From Volvox africanus (lineage: Eukaryota > Chlorophyta > Chlorophyceae > Chlamydomonadales > Volvocaceae), in the NCBI GenBank assembly GCA_030268105.1, contig BSDZ01000103.1:727501-791500 (forward strand): 64,000 bases of DNA. Reading direction: 5' to 3'. A program made the translations under genes and the position numbers. Under the pieces are notes generated by a model, which worked only from the letters and a program-made list of their open reading frames with translations, ran no database searches and was not told the DNA's origin. This document shows, one piece after another, positions 1-11,193 of this stretch. Within the stretch, counting starts at the first letter, position 1; each line of letters starts with the position of its first letter.

Positions 1-927
1 CTACCAGCAGTGGGAGGGGGCCTTGAGCCAGGGCTAATATCGAAAAATCCCCTCAATACAATCGCTATACTCTATCAAATCCAGAAGATGTTTAAATAAT
101 TGGTCATCTTGGACCAACATTTGCCCATAGACATCCCAGGAGCGTACACCTTGTACCATCCATCACAAGTAACCATCCGAAATCCCAACCGATTTTCCTG
201 GTTCCTGCTTTTAAAGTCCATAATTATTTTTGGTTACCAAAAATTACTGGTTACTGAAAGATACTGCTCCCTTATCGCCGGCCAGTCACTGTCATGGGGT
301 TCTGCAAGTGCGTGATCGATCAGATAGATACGCTTCACTCGCTTCAAAGATGATAACGGGGCCCAGGCAGGCGGGCTTGGCCTTTCCTAAGGACCTCCAT
401 TTCGTAGAAAGCCCCAATGAAGGCCAACCAATCCTAACCATCCAAAATTTATTTATGGAGTAATAAAAACAGGGTTCGGCTCTCCCCATCTGGACGAGCG
501 AGTTAGATAGACGAGCAAGTTACCAAGCGCAAATATTAATGCACATATATTTGCATCGAAAGTCAACGAAGATATTGAGCGGGCGAGGCGCCGCCAGCAG
601 TAATGGGATAAAGTAATATACCTAACGTACGTACCGACAGCAGGTGTTTCAAGGAAACAATTGGTTTTGGGGTGATGCTATAAGCTTATCTGCTCATTAT
701 TTCCAATTCCGATAATTGGAAATAATAGATAATAATAGATAATATATCTCCTATGAGCTCACTCCGCGGAAGGAAATCTGTATGTATGTTCCGAGCGGGC
801 AAGTAAGTTAAGTCTCATGACGTAAGCATACATACAACAATTTTGTAAAACCCTGGAATGAATCTCCTACGGCCTGAACGGAAGCCACAGATTACGCCCG
901 CTGCTATCTTTTGCCCTGAATCTATAG
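1..927. other. Intron sequence of VMP-A upstream of its first visible exon
   Basis: No coding exon is supported here. By comparison with copy B this is the 3' part of the large intron before the exon at 928. It ends in a pyrimidine-containing stretch and a TATAG acceptor at 923-927. Short open frames at 100-315 and 230-463 recur in copy B but show no recognisable protein family. Confidence 0.7.
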
Positions 928-3900
928 GTTACAGAAGTACGGAACGCTTTTCTGGGGCCCAACGGCTACGCGGACTTTTTCGGGAACTGCAGCTATGGCA
1001 AGATGGTCTTTGACAGACAAAATTTCAAGGTGGGTTTCGGACGACATACTTAGCTTAAAGATAACTTGCGGTGCCACAATGAAAACCGCATGTATGCAGT
1101 ATCCTGGGGTATCTACGGGCATTGTCAAAGGATTCTGGACCTTGGATGGTCATCCTTCAGATCGGGCCTTTGTTGGCCGACACAACAGAGATACAACAAT
1201 GTACCTGTATAAACGCGTACTGACCCCCTTCCCCCAGTCCTCTGTTAAAGATAAAAGGACACTGACATGACCAGTATGTCACCCGTTACCTCTGTCGTTA
1301 TTGGCAATATATAACACAGGTGGTGTCAACCGTAGTCCCATGCTCAGCTGAGATTGCGAAATGCAATGAGGACGCCATTGCCACAGCAGCAAAGCTTCAA
1401 TTGACCGCTGCTGGTACGTGTTGACACGTACCGCCGACATTCGGTCCATGGTTGGTTAGACAATGAAAGTGATGGGTGTGGCTGTCCCGAGCGACGAACG
1501 CAGGACTGTGGCCGTATATCTATACTGTTATCTCTCTCTATATATATGTACCTCTTTCTCTCTCTATTTATATATATGTACATGTATATACCTATCTCTA
1601 TGACCATTGTCCCTTTGTCTCTTGATGTATATTATGTATATGCAGGCTGGCCGATACGTGCGGCAGCCATTAAGTCCACTCAAAGACATCATCGAGTGAT
1701 ACGATAACTTTCCCGAACAATTGTTTAGACGTTCTGCCAGTGGGACAATGGGTCATAGAGATAGGTATGGCCTGTTTTGCTTGGCTATCTTACTTTACAC
1801 GCCCTCAATCACCCAAGCATCTTTCTGGAATTAATGTACATTTATCTCAGACATTCACCTCTTCTCATGCATCCAAGTAGGTGGATGCAGAGGGGGGCCT
1901 GGAAAGTGCATTGTGGATCTGCATTGTAGGAGTAGTTGATGAGTGCTGGCAAGGGCTGGTGTGGGCAAGAGTGCCGACCAGCTAGCTTACTTGAAGCCGG
2001 AATAAGGGCGGAGCCCCTAATGTATGCCCCATATGATGGCTTAGACAGCCGTTTATTTGGAGATTGTGGGCTTTGCTTTACCGGGATCGAATGATTTGCA
2101 TTCGTTGGGAGTGGCTGGCATGTTATGATGATCTCCAAGCCATTGCCGGAATACTCTTGTGTGTGAAATGTTGCTCACCCTATCATGCCATGGACGCGGG
2201 ACGTTTGTGAAGGTCACATCCCGCGCGCGCTCACCTTTTGCCGTGTGTTGCCATAATAAAATGTTTGTTTTGCGAAATTAATATACATATATATTTATAC
2301 ATTCATTATGTACATATACATACATATATACATACATATAGACTGAGGGGAACTGTGTGTGTCTGCCAGGCTCCTGTCTAGTCAGTGTCGGGTTAGAGGA
2401 GAGGTTTCCCCGTCCTTTGAGCAGCTAGGTGTCCCCCGTTTTCTGTTGGGCCTTCCTGTGGTTTCTTGGTAGCCCTGAGTGCTCTGTGAGTGGCCAGGCG
2501 AGAGCCTATGAGGGCTCGCTGGCCCTAGTGAGAGGGGTAGCACGTGGCAGGACAGACAGACAAAGCCACGTGTTCCTCCCCTGCGCTGTGGCTCGGTCCG
2601 GTCAGGACCCCCGGTGCTCGTCTTTGAAGGGCGAGTCGCCCACAGTGTAACACCCAATACATATAGACATACATATAGACATACATACATACATTATATA
2701 TACATTATATTTATACATGTATGTGTGTATTATTTACAGTATCCAAATCATATCCAATGGAGTACTGCCCGAGAGCTGCAACCTGCGCATGCAGATCGTT
2801 GAGTTTCACAGCGTTGCAGTTAAAGCAGCGCAGGTTAAGTGAATACTCATAAGCTATGCTAAGATATCAGGTTACGTGGGTTAAAGCGAGAGAGGCGAAA
2901 ATTTGACTGCGGCCTCGGACAAACGGAGACTTCGGAACTTGTTTATACTCATTTGATGTTTGCAAGGTCAAGAAATTTAGGGTTGGATATATGTTAAAAC
3001 CTATGCACATGAGTACTCCTAGGGCCGTAGGTCTACAGGTGGGGTCCCCCGAAGCGCTTCATGCTGGGGCCCCGTCCAAAAAGGTCTGCCTCCCGAGATT
3101 CTGGGCGAGTGGGTGCTTCTGGCAACCCATATTGTTCTTGTGCATCTCGTACAATCAGAGATTATAGATTACATATATTCGTGGGTGACCTGCCGCACCA
3201 CCATCTGCATGCATGCACGCAGGCATCCAAGTCGGGTCCTATTCGCACTTTCTGTACGTGCTACCAGATGGTTTAGTCACGACATGTGGCTGGGTGGGCC
3301 TGGGAGAACTACCTGGGACGCAGAGCTGGTTCTCGTCGGATGCTTCGGTAAGTGTATGTGCTACATACAGCAACAATGCGGAGAACAAGGCAGGGTGAAC
3401 AGCCCGTTGCCGAAAGAATGGATTTATGGACAGGCCATATGTGTAAGGCAGGGCTGTGTTGTTGAGCACACGAGGATAGTTTCACAGGATAATAAATGCG
3501 TTATCCCAATGAAATGCATCCCCAGGGCATATTCTCGAAGGGTACCGTTATGCAAGAGATATTACACAACTTCGGGCTCTACCATGGCTGGAAGGACGGG
3601 GTGGAGTATGATGACTACTCCACGGCCATGGGTTTCGGAGACAGCTGCCCCTCCGCCCCCGAGTTGTGGCGCCTGGGCTGGGCCACACCCCTGGCGCAAC
3701 TGAACTCCTCGTCCTTCACCCTGGCCATCTATAAGACCTTCACACTGCCAGCCACGTATAGTGGCCCCACGGGAGTCATGATTAAGATTCAACCTGACTG
3801 GCTCGACTTATACACAAAGTAAGCATATGTGCGTAAGTTAGTTGCAGCATGTGCCGTACGTGTGGTGTAGTAGTTGAGAGCCACAACGGCCTCTCGATAT

Positions 3901-6900
3901 GGGTTTATAGGGTTTTAGGGTTTTAGGGTTTTATAGGGTTTTTTTCTGCTTATATCGTGGAAGTGTGTTGCTGTACGTGCACGACTACTACAGTTGGTGT
4001 TTCATGATTACTTTATTTATTCCAAGTAGCATAGTGATGAGTTACGGCAACACAATGGACATGTTCTGAGCAATCGAAGCTTGGCACGCAAACCTACCAT
4101 GAGAACTACCCTGACGACGCGCATACATATACATGTGATCTTTTCGTTCCTCCGTTCATGATTTCCTTATCGCCTGTCCTCGTTTATCTCTTTTCCTCAG
4201 ATGCCTCCTTAAAACCCTAAAGACCCTAAAACCCTAAACACTATTTACAATTGACCTCAATTGTCAATAATTATGTCGCAATCATTGAAAATTGAATATA
4301 TAGTAATGTAGAATCGTTTAAGATTTCTTCTTGCGTGCACTGCTTGGCTATCCATCTTTATGTTCTTCAGAAGCAAGCAAATTGTCGGAGTATAATTGCT
4401 CTTTATTAGAAGTTTACATCACTTACTGATGAAGAGCAAACGGATGTCAAAGTCAGCAGCAAAGGACCCCTGTATAACCGATTCCGCACCCACGGGGATG
4501 GCGCATGCACATGTTCCCACACTTTGAACTCAGGAACTTATACCTTGCACTACGAGTCAAAGCGGCGGGGGACAAAGACCTGCTTGAAGACTTTAACGGA
4601 AAGGTGGGTGAACTGCTGCCGTAGCTCTATGCAGTAGTGCGTCAGAATACAATAGTTTTGCTAATGTGATTGGGGATCAATCATGTATGCATACATGGTG
4701 TAATAGTCGTGCCATGTATGGCAAATACATATAAGTTTGTGACGACGGGGTCAATGAGAACCCATTAGGGCAGGAAGGGCTGACATAGGGGTGTTGCTTG
4801 TGAAACAGATAGAAGCAAACATTTCTCGTGCGGAATCAGTCGGAACGTGTCTATCTGCTGTTTAAGTTCTTGCTTGATGATGACTTATTCAGCGTACTGT
4901 AACTAAAAATGCTGTTCACAGCTAAACGTCCACGAGCTCAAGAACACCATCGACAACAGCTTTTTCGCTTCAGGGGATCCAATGGTTTCCTTCATCGCGG
5001 CGCTTGTTCCTGGCAGCTCAGTCACTTACTTCAACTACAAACTGCATTTGCTCGTTGGAGGTGAGATAATTGTGAATTTGGATGGAGGTTATCACAACCT
5101 CACCGTATCTTGCATCTAGAGAGGGGTACCTGGCTGGCATCTAGCTGGAGCGGCACACGTTATAGATGCTTACCTATGTAGCTGCATCTCGACATTTTAA
5201 CCCCCTCCTTTTACTGCATATGTATACAGTCCCAACCGCATTTAGATGTTTGAGACATCCCCCTTTCACCGCATCTAGTGACGCAACTCCTAGCCGCATC
5301 TGGATATTAAGACCTCATTGTCACCCGCTCTAATCATGTTTGGCTGATATATCAATATCTATACCTATATGATATATATTTATGTATATGCGTGTGTGTA
5401 TAACTACTATATGGCATGTGTTCATATAGGGGGCATGTGTACATAAATATGTTTCATCTTCGCTGTTCAGTGCTAAGTCCTGGCTATTTATTAGGTTTTG
5501 GTGTACATGAAATTCATAGATCGATTATGCCTGCCTACTCTTGATCGCTGCAGGAATTTACACTTAAAATAAATAAATAGACGAATAGACGAATAAAGCG
5601 ATCTTGTGTTCCATCTTTCCTCATCACCTAATGCCTTGACTGCAGCGTTCGACAGCAAGAACTCGACCGTCATCGTGACCCTCTGCCGGTTTGCTACTGG
5701 ACCCAACGAATGCACTGCTGCCCCACCGTAAGTATTTTTCGTATAGATGAAGATCAAAGTCAGTGGCAGTTAGAGGAGGAGCATGGAGAAGGCAGCAGAC
5801 CAACAAGACATACGCGAACAAACTGCATGGAGGCGATCAATTAATTTGGATTTTGTATTTGGTTACACGCACTGAGTTCATGCTGCTGCACTTTGCACGT
5901 GTTGCTGCTGCAAAACAGATGAACCGCAGTGACTCCTATTTCCGGGATCCCAAGAAAGTTCATTAGAACATTGTACACCTACCTGTTTACATCGTTAGTG
6001 GAATCCTAGGAGGTAGCTGAGCCCGAGTGCCCAATGTGCTCCTGAACACAGGCCAGGGCAAGTAAATACCGCTACGTCGCCATCACCACCGCCGCTGCCG
6101 TTGTCATCGCCCCCGCCGCCATCTCCCCCACCCCCTCGCCCATTACCACCGCCACCACCACCTAGCCCACCACCACCACCGCCCAAGCCGCCGCCACCAC
6201 CACCATCTAGCCCACCACCATCACCACCACCTAGCCCACCACCTAGCCCACCACCTAGTCCACCACCTAGCCCACTACCTAGCCCACCACCACCACCACC
6301 TCCTAGCCCACCATCACCACCTCCTAGCCCACCATCACCACCACCTAGCCCACCACCATCACCACCGCCCAAGCCGCCACCATCACCACCACCTAGCCCA
6401 CCGCCATCACCACCACCTCGACCACCACCATCACCACCACCTAGCCCACCACCACCAGCACCTCCAAGCCCACCACCATCACCACCGCCCAAGCCGCCAC
6501 CATCACCACCACCTAGCCCACCACCATCGCCACCACCTAGCCCACCACCACCAGCACCTCCAAGCCCACCACCACCACCACCGCCCAAGCAGCCGCCTCC
6601 ACCACCACCACGGCCCCCCCCATCTCCCCAACCAAGTCCACCGTCTCCCCCATCTCCCAGGCCATTACTACCGCCATTACCTAATCCACCACCACCAGCA
6701 CCGCCTAATCATCCGCCTCCACCACCACCGCGGCCTCCCCCATCTCCCCAAGCAAGACCACCAAGCCCCGCACCCCCCAGCCCATTACCACCGCCACCAT
6801 CACCTAATCCACCAGCACCTTCACCGCCCAGCCCACCACCACCAGCACCGCCCAAGCCACCGCCTCCATTACCACCACGGCCTCCCCCATCTCCCCAAGG

Positions 6901-7411
6901 AAGACCACCAAGTCCCGCATCCCCCAGCCCATTACCACCGCCACCATCACCTTGCCCACCATCACCACCGCCACCACGCCAGATACCGCCATCTCCACCA
7001 CAGAGGCCACCACAGAGGCCACCGCCTTCACCGCCCAGCCCACTTCGCCCGCCACCGCAACCTATCCTACGTAAACCACCACCTTCTGGCTTCTCTCCAC
7101 CACCACCGCCGCCACCTCGGTCACCACCATCACCACCCCCGCCAACCCCCCCACCCCCACCACGAACATCACTCCCGCCACACCCCCCAACCCCGCCACC
7201 ATACCGACGAATATCAGCCCCGCCACCCGCCCCTCCCCCGCCATGTCCATGGTTGCCATTCAAAGCTTCTTCACCACCTCCAACCCAGACCCCGCCCCCA
7301 CCCCCACCCCCGCCCCCTCCACCCCCATCCTCGTCCCCTCCCCCGCCCCCGCCCCCACCCCCGCCCCCGCCCCCTCCACCTCCACCTCCACCGTCCCACG
7401 ATGACAATTAG
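928..7411 (+). CDS. VMP-like M11 metalloproteinase with proline-rich tail, copy A (5' partial, multi-exon)
   Basis: This is an extracellular-matrix peptidase of the gametolysin (M11) family, fused to a (hydroxy)proline-rich rod. Proposed exons are 928-1029, 2740-2797 (tentative), 3223-3347, 3526-3818, 4534-4603, 4922-5060, 5646-5727 and 6022-7411. All junctions agree in phase and give 752 aa to the stop. Seen in order are FFGNCSYGKM (first exon), YSHFLYVLP followed by CGWVGLG (3223-3347), and the metal site QEILHNFGLYH with a Met-turn STAMGF and PELWRLGWA (3526-3818). Next come two short beta-rich exons (YLALRVKAAGD; LNVHELKNTID), a Cys-containing end (VTLCRF), then the rod, ending SHDDN. The first metal ligand is Gln instead of His, as described for Volvox VMPs. 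Signal peptide and prodomain exons lie off the left edge. The exon at 2740 is the weakest: its donor is poor and it abuts a dispersed repeat. Confidence 0.85.
1093..1197 (-). repeat. Dispersed short repeat R1 (reverse)
   Basis: This is the reverse complement of a roughly 95-105-bp sequence that recurs seven times in the window. Its core reads CAAAGGCCCGATCGGAAGAT, then TGACC, a variable spacer, and ATACCCCAGGATACT. No coding capacity or clear terminal inverted repeat was seen, so the class is unknown. It lies in the intron after the first visible VMP-A exon. Confidence 0.85.
1520..1600. repeat. TC/TA-rich simple sequence
   Basis: The stretch alternates CTCTCTCTAT and TATATATG motifs inside the VMP-A intron and is conserved in copy B at about 28084-28164. 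It is low-complexity intron sequence with no coding signal. Confidence 0.7.
2278..2725. repeat. (TACA)n-like microsatellites flanking a 300-bp unique stretch
   Basis: TACA/TATA-rich tracts lie at about 2278-2340 and 2655-2725 within the VMP-A intron. They are copied at about 28842-28904 and 29219-29289. The sequence between them has no protein that I recognise. Confidence 0.65.
2790..3090. repeat. Dispersed repeat, probable non-autonomous element (copy A)
   Basis: The sequence from about GTTGAGTTTCACAGC to CAGCGCAGGTTAAG resembles 46385-46440 and 55465-55510. The end, a GGGGTCCCCCGAAGCGCTTC-type motif, resembles 25238-25275, 46863-46910 and 58725-58775. This is therefore a family of short mobile-like sequences, not unique gene sequence. 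Element ends were not resolved. It overlaps the far edge of the tentative VMP exon at 2740-2797. Confidence 0.55.
3867..3991. repeat. Small foldback-like element carrying telomere-like repeats
   Basis: The element begins GTAGTAGTTGAGAGCC and ends CGACTACTAC, giving short inverted ends. A related element is at 48081-48180 and a copy is at 30431-30555. The interior at 3901-3946 holds consecutive TTTTAGGG and TTTATAGGG units, the telomere type known from Chlamydomonas. It lies in the intron 3819-4533 of VMP-A. Confidence 0.7.
4211..4238. repeat. Telomere-like CCCTAAA units in opposite orientation
   Basis: Three CCCTAAA/CCCTAAAA-type units lie in the same VMP-A intron as the TTTTAGGG units 260 bp upstream, in inverted orientation to them. 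The same arrangement is present in copy B at 30775-30802. Confidence 0.75.
6060..7400 (+). repeat. Proline-rich coding repeat of VMP-A (hydroxyproline-rich rod)
   Basis: Within the last exon, CCA/CCG/CCC codons interspersed with TCA/AGC codons give SPPP, PPSP and PPPPKPP units, then longer PPPP runs near the C terminus. Such stretches in volvocine matrix proteins are typically hydroxylated and glycosylated. The tract is 76 codons longer than the one in copy B, through in-frame block differences. The Gly-rich open frames on the opposite strand are shadows of this repeat. Confidence 0.9.
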
Positions 7412-7728
7412 TATGTTTCAAAGGCAGTGTCATTGAATCATCTGAACCTATAGAACCATCTCAACCATATGCGCCGCGGTTTCCTCACAGCTCACAGAAA
7501 TGAAGTAGGCGAAGCGCAGGCAGCCATTATGGAGGTGGGGAAGGAACGGCCAGCGAAAAGGCCCTCCGTCCGGGTAGCGGTGCGCGGGTCCTAAGGATCT
7601 GGGATATCAACATTTGGAATGTACATATGTAGGTGTATTTGAAGATGACTGGCTGATGGCTGGGCGCCGTGTGTCCCTCTCTCAAATGCTTGCATACTGT
7701 GGCTGTTTTGACACCATATGTTTGCTGT

Positions 7729-7834
7729 TGTACCTTTGTTGTGTCGGCCTACAAAGGCCCGATCGGAAGATGACCATCGGTGGTCCAATCTTTGACACTA
7801 CCCGTAGATACCCCAGGATACTACGTTTGCAAAG
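7729..7834 (+). repeat. Dispersed short repeat R1 (forward)
   Basis: This R1 copy is in forward orientation downstream of the VMP-A stop. Together with the reverse copy at 1093-1197 it brackets most of VMP-A as an inverted pair. Confidence 0.85.
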
Positions 7835-8324
7835 ATCGAACGGCCCATGCGTGCAAGCAAGCAAGCATTACAATGCGCGACAATTTGGCCGGGGGATACA
7901 GATATGTGGTGTATATATGCATCCGTAGATAGATATAGACGCATGGCGGGAGATGTTAAGAACGACGTTGGCTGGCTTCTTGGGCCTTGATTCTGTGTGG
8001 CTAAATTTCCTACTGTCGCCATGTGCGTGATCCATTCTATACTCGCAGGTCAGGGCATTTATAAATATAAAACAAATTTATCAGTTGCTCATGAATGAGA
8101 TGGCGATCATCATGCACATGCTGCCATTCCGTAATTAGACGCTAATAATGGACAATTTTCTCGGGCAGCACAGATAGACGTGCACAGCTTTGCAACTCAA
8201 AACCTGCTGTGTATACATTAGGATACATTCAGTATGGTTGGCCCTTCCATAATGTAATAGCTTATCATCACAAACGTCAATACATTTTCGTTGCAGCCAG
8301 TGTGGACATTTTGTGGACCCAGTT

Positions 8325-8375
8325 GGCAGGCAGGCAAGCAGGCAGGCAGGCAAGCAGGCAGGCAGGCAGGCAGGG
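8325..8375. repeat. (GGCA)n microsatellite
   Basis: An array of GGCAGGCAGGCAAGCA-type units is present only in copy A. Copy B has a much shorter sequence at the corresponding point near 34665. Confidence 0.85.
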
Positions 8376-9067
8376 TCGCCGGGGGCGCCCAAAGTTGATT
8401 CCTGCAGGAATGGGATCGTTGGATGTATCTTCTGCGATGGTGATAGCACACAAAGTTGATACAAGAGTTCTTCATAGGCATCCGTTAAGTTAATTCAGTA
8501 AGGCTGCCATTATTATTTCCGAATCGTCCCTATGAGTCGGACCTGGAGGGGATAGCGTGCAGTGGTGAGAGGCGGGTATAAGCATCTTAGATTGTAAATG
8601 CACACTGGCAACAAAGTGACGCCGTTCAATATGCAATCATAAAACGTTTGCTCTTATATCATATCGTTGCCTTTGGGCATTGGATGCGCGTGTCTGCGGG
8701 GCAACTGTATGTATGTGGTGATACAAGGGGCCGGTGCATTGGCACATGAAGCCCGGGATGTGAGTTCCCCCCGTACAATCGCCCCCGTCCTGCAGGGAAC
8801 GTCCTCGGGCTCTCGCTTTGGGCACCCCATACGTAGGGCAGCTTGCGCTTTGCACCCGACGGATGGTGTATCTTTGCTTTCCCGGCACATCTTGGAGAGG
8901 CGAAAGCCTTCCTAGGTATGGAGATCAGCCGGGGAGCGAACGGGGAGGTAAAGATATAATAGCGGCGCTCAATCGAGGAGCTGCTGCAGCGGCATCAACT
9001 CAACAATGCGAAGCCGCGAACGACTCCACTACCTCCTGGTTCTAGAGTACTGCCAGCAGACGGCAAC

Positions 9068-9682
9068 ATGGAGCTCACAGACAGCACCAAGTACAGGGCC
9101 CTAGTCGGCAAACTAAATTACCTGGCGACGAGCACAAGACCCAACATTGCGCAGGCAATAAGTGTTCTGGCGCGCTGTATGGGGAAGCCATCCAAGGCTC
9201 ACATTGGCTTGTCTTTGGGGATGCTTCGATATCTGGCGGGTACCAAGGTCCTAGGACTATGCTTTGGTGGAGATGGCGATCTAGCCGTGGTGAGCTACAG
9301 CGATTCTGACTGGGCTGGAGATCCAGCCACTCGGAGATCCACAACCGGCTACGTGTTTCTACTAGGCGGAACACCTATCAGCTGGAACAACCAATTACAG
9401 CGCACGGTGGCAGTCTCGACAGTGGAGGCGGAGTACCAGGCCACGGCAGCTGCCGTACAGGAGGCGCTTTGGCTTCGCAAGCTGGCCGGAGACTTGGGTT
9501 TGGGGTCAGAGGCTGTAGAGATTCGGACAGATTCCCAGGGGGCGATGAGCATTAGGAACAACCCGATAACGTCGGTTCGTTCTAAGCACATCCACGTGCA
9601 ACATCACCTAGTAAGGGACCGAGTCTCACAGAAGTCGCCCTGTCTCACTGTTCGACGGATAATATGGTGGCCGATGTGCTGA
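9068..9682 (+). pseudogene. Remnant of copia RT/RNase H
   Basis: This is the longest open piece, about 200 residues, of the truncated element. It covers the conserved KYRALVGKLNYLATSTRPNI segment and most of RNase H, including the acidic SDSDW and EAEY motifs. The reading then shifts: SQKSPCL replaces the RKEVALSHCS seen in the intact copy. It is non-functional without the upstream polyprotein. Confidence 0.88.
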
Positions 9683-9870
9683 CTAAGGCACTTGGAGAGA
9701 TCAAATTTAGGAACTGCATTTTGGCAATTGGGTTGGCTGAGTAAGCATTCGGGTTTTGCATGGGGCGAGCTCGTTTGGCTGAGTTTTTGGATTTCAGAAG
9801 CGTTTCTGATTAGAACTCTTATCACTGTCACTGTTCTGTCACTTGTTGCTATGTACGTCTCGAGGGGGCG

Positions 9871-10115
9871 TGTTATGGAATGATGCATCAGCTGTATATT
9901 GCGATCTATTCTAGCAACAATTGTGCTGATGTAGCTGTACCCAGCAAGATGCTATCGACCCGCGCTCGTCCAATCCGTAGTGCTATACGCGCGAATATTT
10001 GTGCCAACTCCGGAGCGAACAATTCAATCTTCTCTTGGCTATCAGATACTATGTAACGATTAGTTTCTCGTGATAACGTCAGGCTTCCTAATGTCTGATA
10101 GTCTACATCTCAACA
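9871..10115 (+). repeat. Copia 3' LTR (TG...CA form)
   Basis: The LTR begins TGTTATGG right after a purine-rich CTCGAGGGGGCG tract and ends CTCAACA. It is diverged from the LTRs at 40802 and 49674 but collinear with them. Unlike them it keeps the canonical CA end. Confidence 0.88.
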
Positions 10116-10687
10116 GTAACGACTAAACATGTTTCTTTTCATATCTGAAAATCAATAGTTATAGCCTTAAATTTTATATGTCCTTGTATGTCATCTGTAG
10201 CAAACATAACTTGTTTAAGCAGAAACAGGTTTTGCAAGGTTTGATATCGACGCTTATCCAGGCGTATTTGCTTTTTAGAAGTGCCGCGTTTCACATTATT
10301 TTAATATGGGCTAACGGAGCTTGACAATTCAACCATTACATTTGACGACCGTCTTTCCGCGGAATGTGAAGGACAAGTGCTAAGGAAAATTCTTTAAGCT
10401 CCAAAATAGATTTAAATTCTCGTTACATAATTTTATAGTGCGCGGCCTGGATAAAGTGAAATAAGTTTAAACAGGTTTCACAATCTCAATTGTCGCAGCC
10501 CGCCGTCCAACCCTTGCCGCTTGCACATGAAATGATATAAAATCATACCTTATGAAATTACATTTAACCTGAGGTGACTAGCTGATTAGTCTCAACCAAT
10601 GGCGCGCACGAGTGACGCATCACGGCACGGGTGCAAACACAGACAGGAATGTGGTGTGGCGTGGCGTGCGTGAACGTGAACGCGAAC

Positions 10688-10870
10688 ATGGGGGAAGGGG
10701 GATGAGAGACACAGGTGGGGGACAGGGGATGCAGACCGGGGACGAGGGATGGTGGACGGGGGTTGGGGGACGGGGAACAAGGACGTTGGCGTGGACGGAG
10801 GACGAGGGATGGAGGACGCACATCCCCCATGCAAAAGGGGGGACGCGGGAGGGGGACGGGGGACACTGGT
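10688..10870 (+). repeat. G-rich minisatellite-like tract
   Basis: Irregular GGGGGACGGGGACGAGG-type units give many G-runs of three or more on the plus strand, so quadruplex formation is possible. The tract is copied with small indels at about 60490-60690. Open frames across it are low-complexity artefacts. Confidence 0.8.
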
Positions 10871-10871
10871 G

Positions 10872-10965
10872 TTTTATCTCTGTTGTGTCCGCCTAAGCAA
10901 AGGCCCAATCGGAAGATGACCGTCCGCGGTCCATCCTGTAGATACCCCAGGATACTACAGCAGGA
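10872..10965 (+). repeat. Dispersed short repeat R1 (forward)
   Basis: This R1 copy has the CAAAGGCCCAATCGGAAGAT core and the ATACCCCAGGATACTAC end. It follows the G-rich tract and has its block 2 counterpart at 60708-60783. Confidence 0.85.
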
Positions 10966-11193
10966 CGGACGGGGAATGTAGTAGTTGTATATGTACGGCC
11001 CACACACGAGCACAATATCAAGGTGCACAATCTCGAAGCTGTACCCAAGCTATTCTAATGTGAATGGATTTCCGTCACTTAGACGATAGAAGCTAAGAAA
11101 TTATACGAGACCCCTTGAATGCCTTGGAACTCCAGACCTCCGCTCTTGCTTCTCCATTTGTAACGTTAATTTATGCACTCTACCCTGTTATAG

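Larger units (their letters stand above)
1..8888 (+). repeat. Segmental duplication block 1, copy A
   Basis: This stretch matches 26529-35024 in the same orientation through exons, introns and the 3' flank, with only scattered substitutions and small indels. The offset is 26528 at the left end, 26564 from about position 600, and 26567 just before the proline-rich exon. Differences include replaced sequence near 476-560, a 228-nt length difference in the proline-rich exon, and a GGCA microsatellite at 8325-8375 that copy B lacks. The block probably continues off the left edge. Its right edge is the junction with a truncated copia element. Preserved intron identity implies a recent duplication. 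Confidence 0.93.
7412..8888. other. 3' flank of VMP-A
   Basis: The stretch after the VMP-A stop is shared with copy B (33751-35024). It contains an R1 repeat and a GGCA microsatellite. Short open frames at 8637-8890 are present in both copies but match no family I recognise. No other gene is supported. Confidence 0.7.
8889..10115 (+). mobile_element. 5'-truncated Ty1/copia retrotransposon with 3' LTR
   Basis: The element starts abruptly within the reverse transcriptase region, at sequence matching LGEAKVFLGMEISRG of the intact element at 49674-54416. It continues through RNase H (YSDSDWAGDPATRRS, EAEYQATAAAV, RSKHIHVQHHLV) and ends in one LTR at 9871-10115. The RT end has small deletions and the RNase H end is frameshifted near 9630, so it is inactive. 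Upstream parts and the 5' LTR are absent. Its left edge coincides with the end of duplication block 1 and its right edge with the start of block 2. Confidence 0.9.

Noticed and set aside
2798..2840. Reading SCNLRMQIVEFHSVAVKAAQV as an M11 exon
   Set aside because: Most of this DNA resembles a dispersed repeat also seen near 46385 and 55465, and the frame does not fit the phases of neighbouring exons. Only the short alternative 2740-2797 was kept, as tentative.
3113..3703. 196-aa open frame across the VMP-A catalytic region
   Set aside because: It is an out-of-frame read through an intron and two exons. The conserved M11 motifs lie in other frames on either side of the GT/AG sites.
5995..6588. 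Long Gly-rich open frames on the minus strand opposite the VMP-A rod (also 6709-7407, 32562-32990, 33063-33746)
   Set aside because: They are shadows of CCA/CCG proline codons read on the other strand. The plus-strand exon has splice and phase support.
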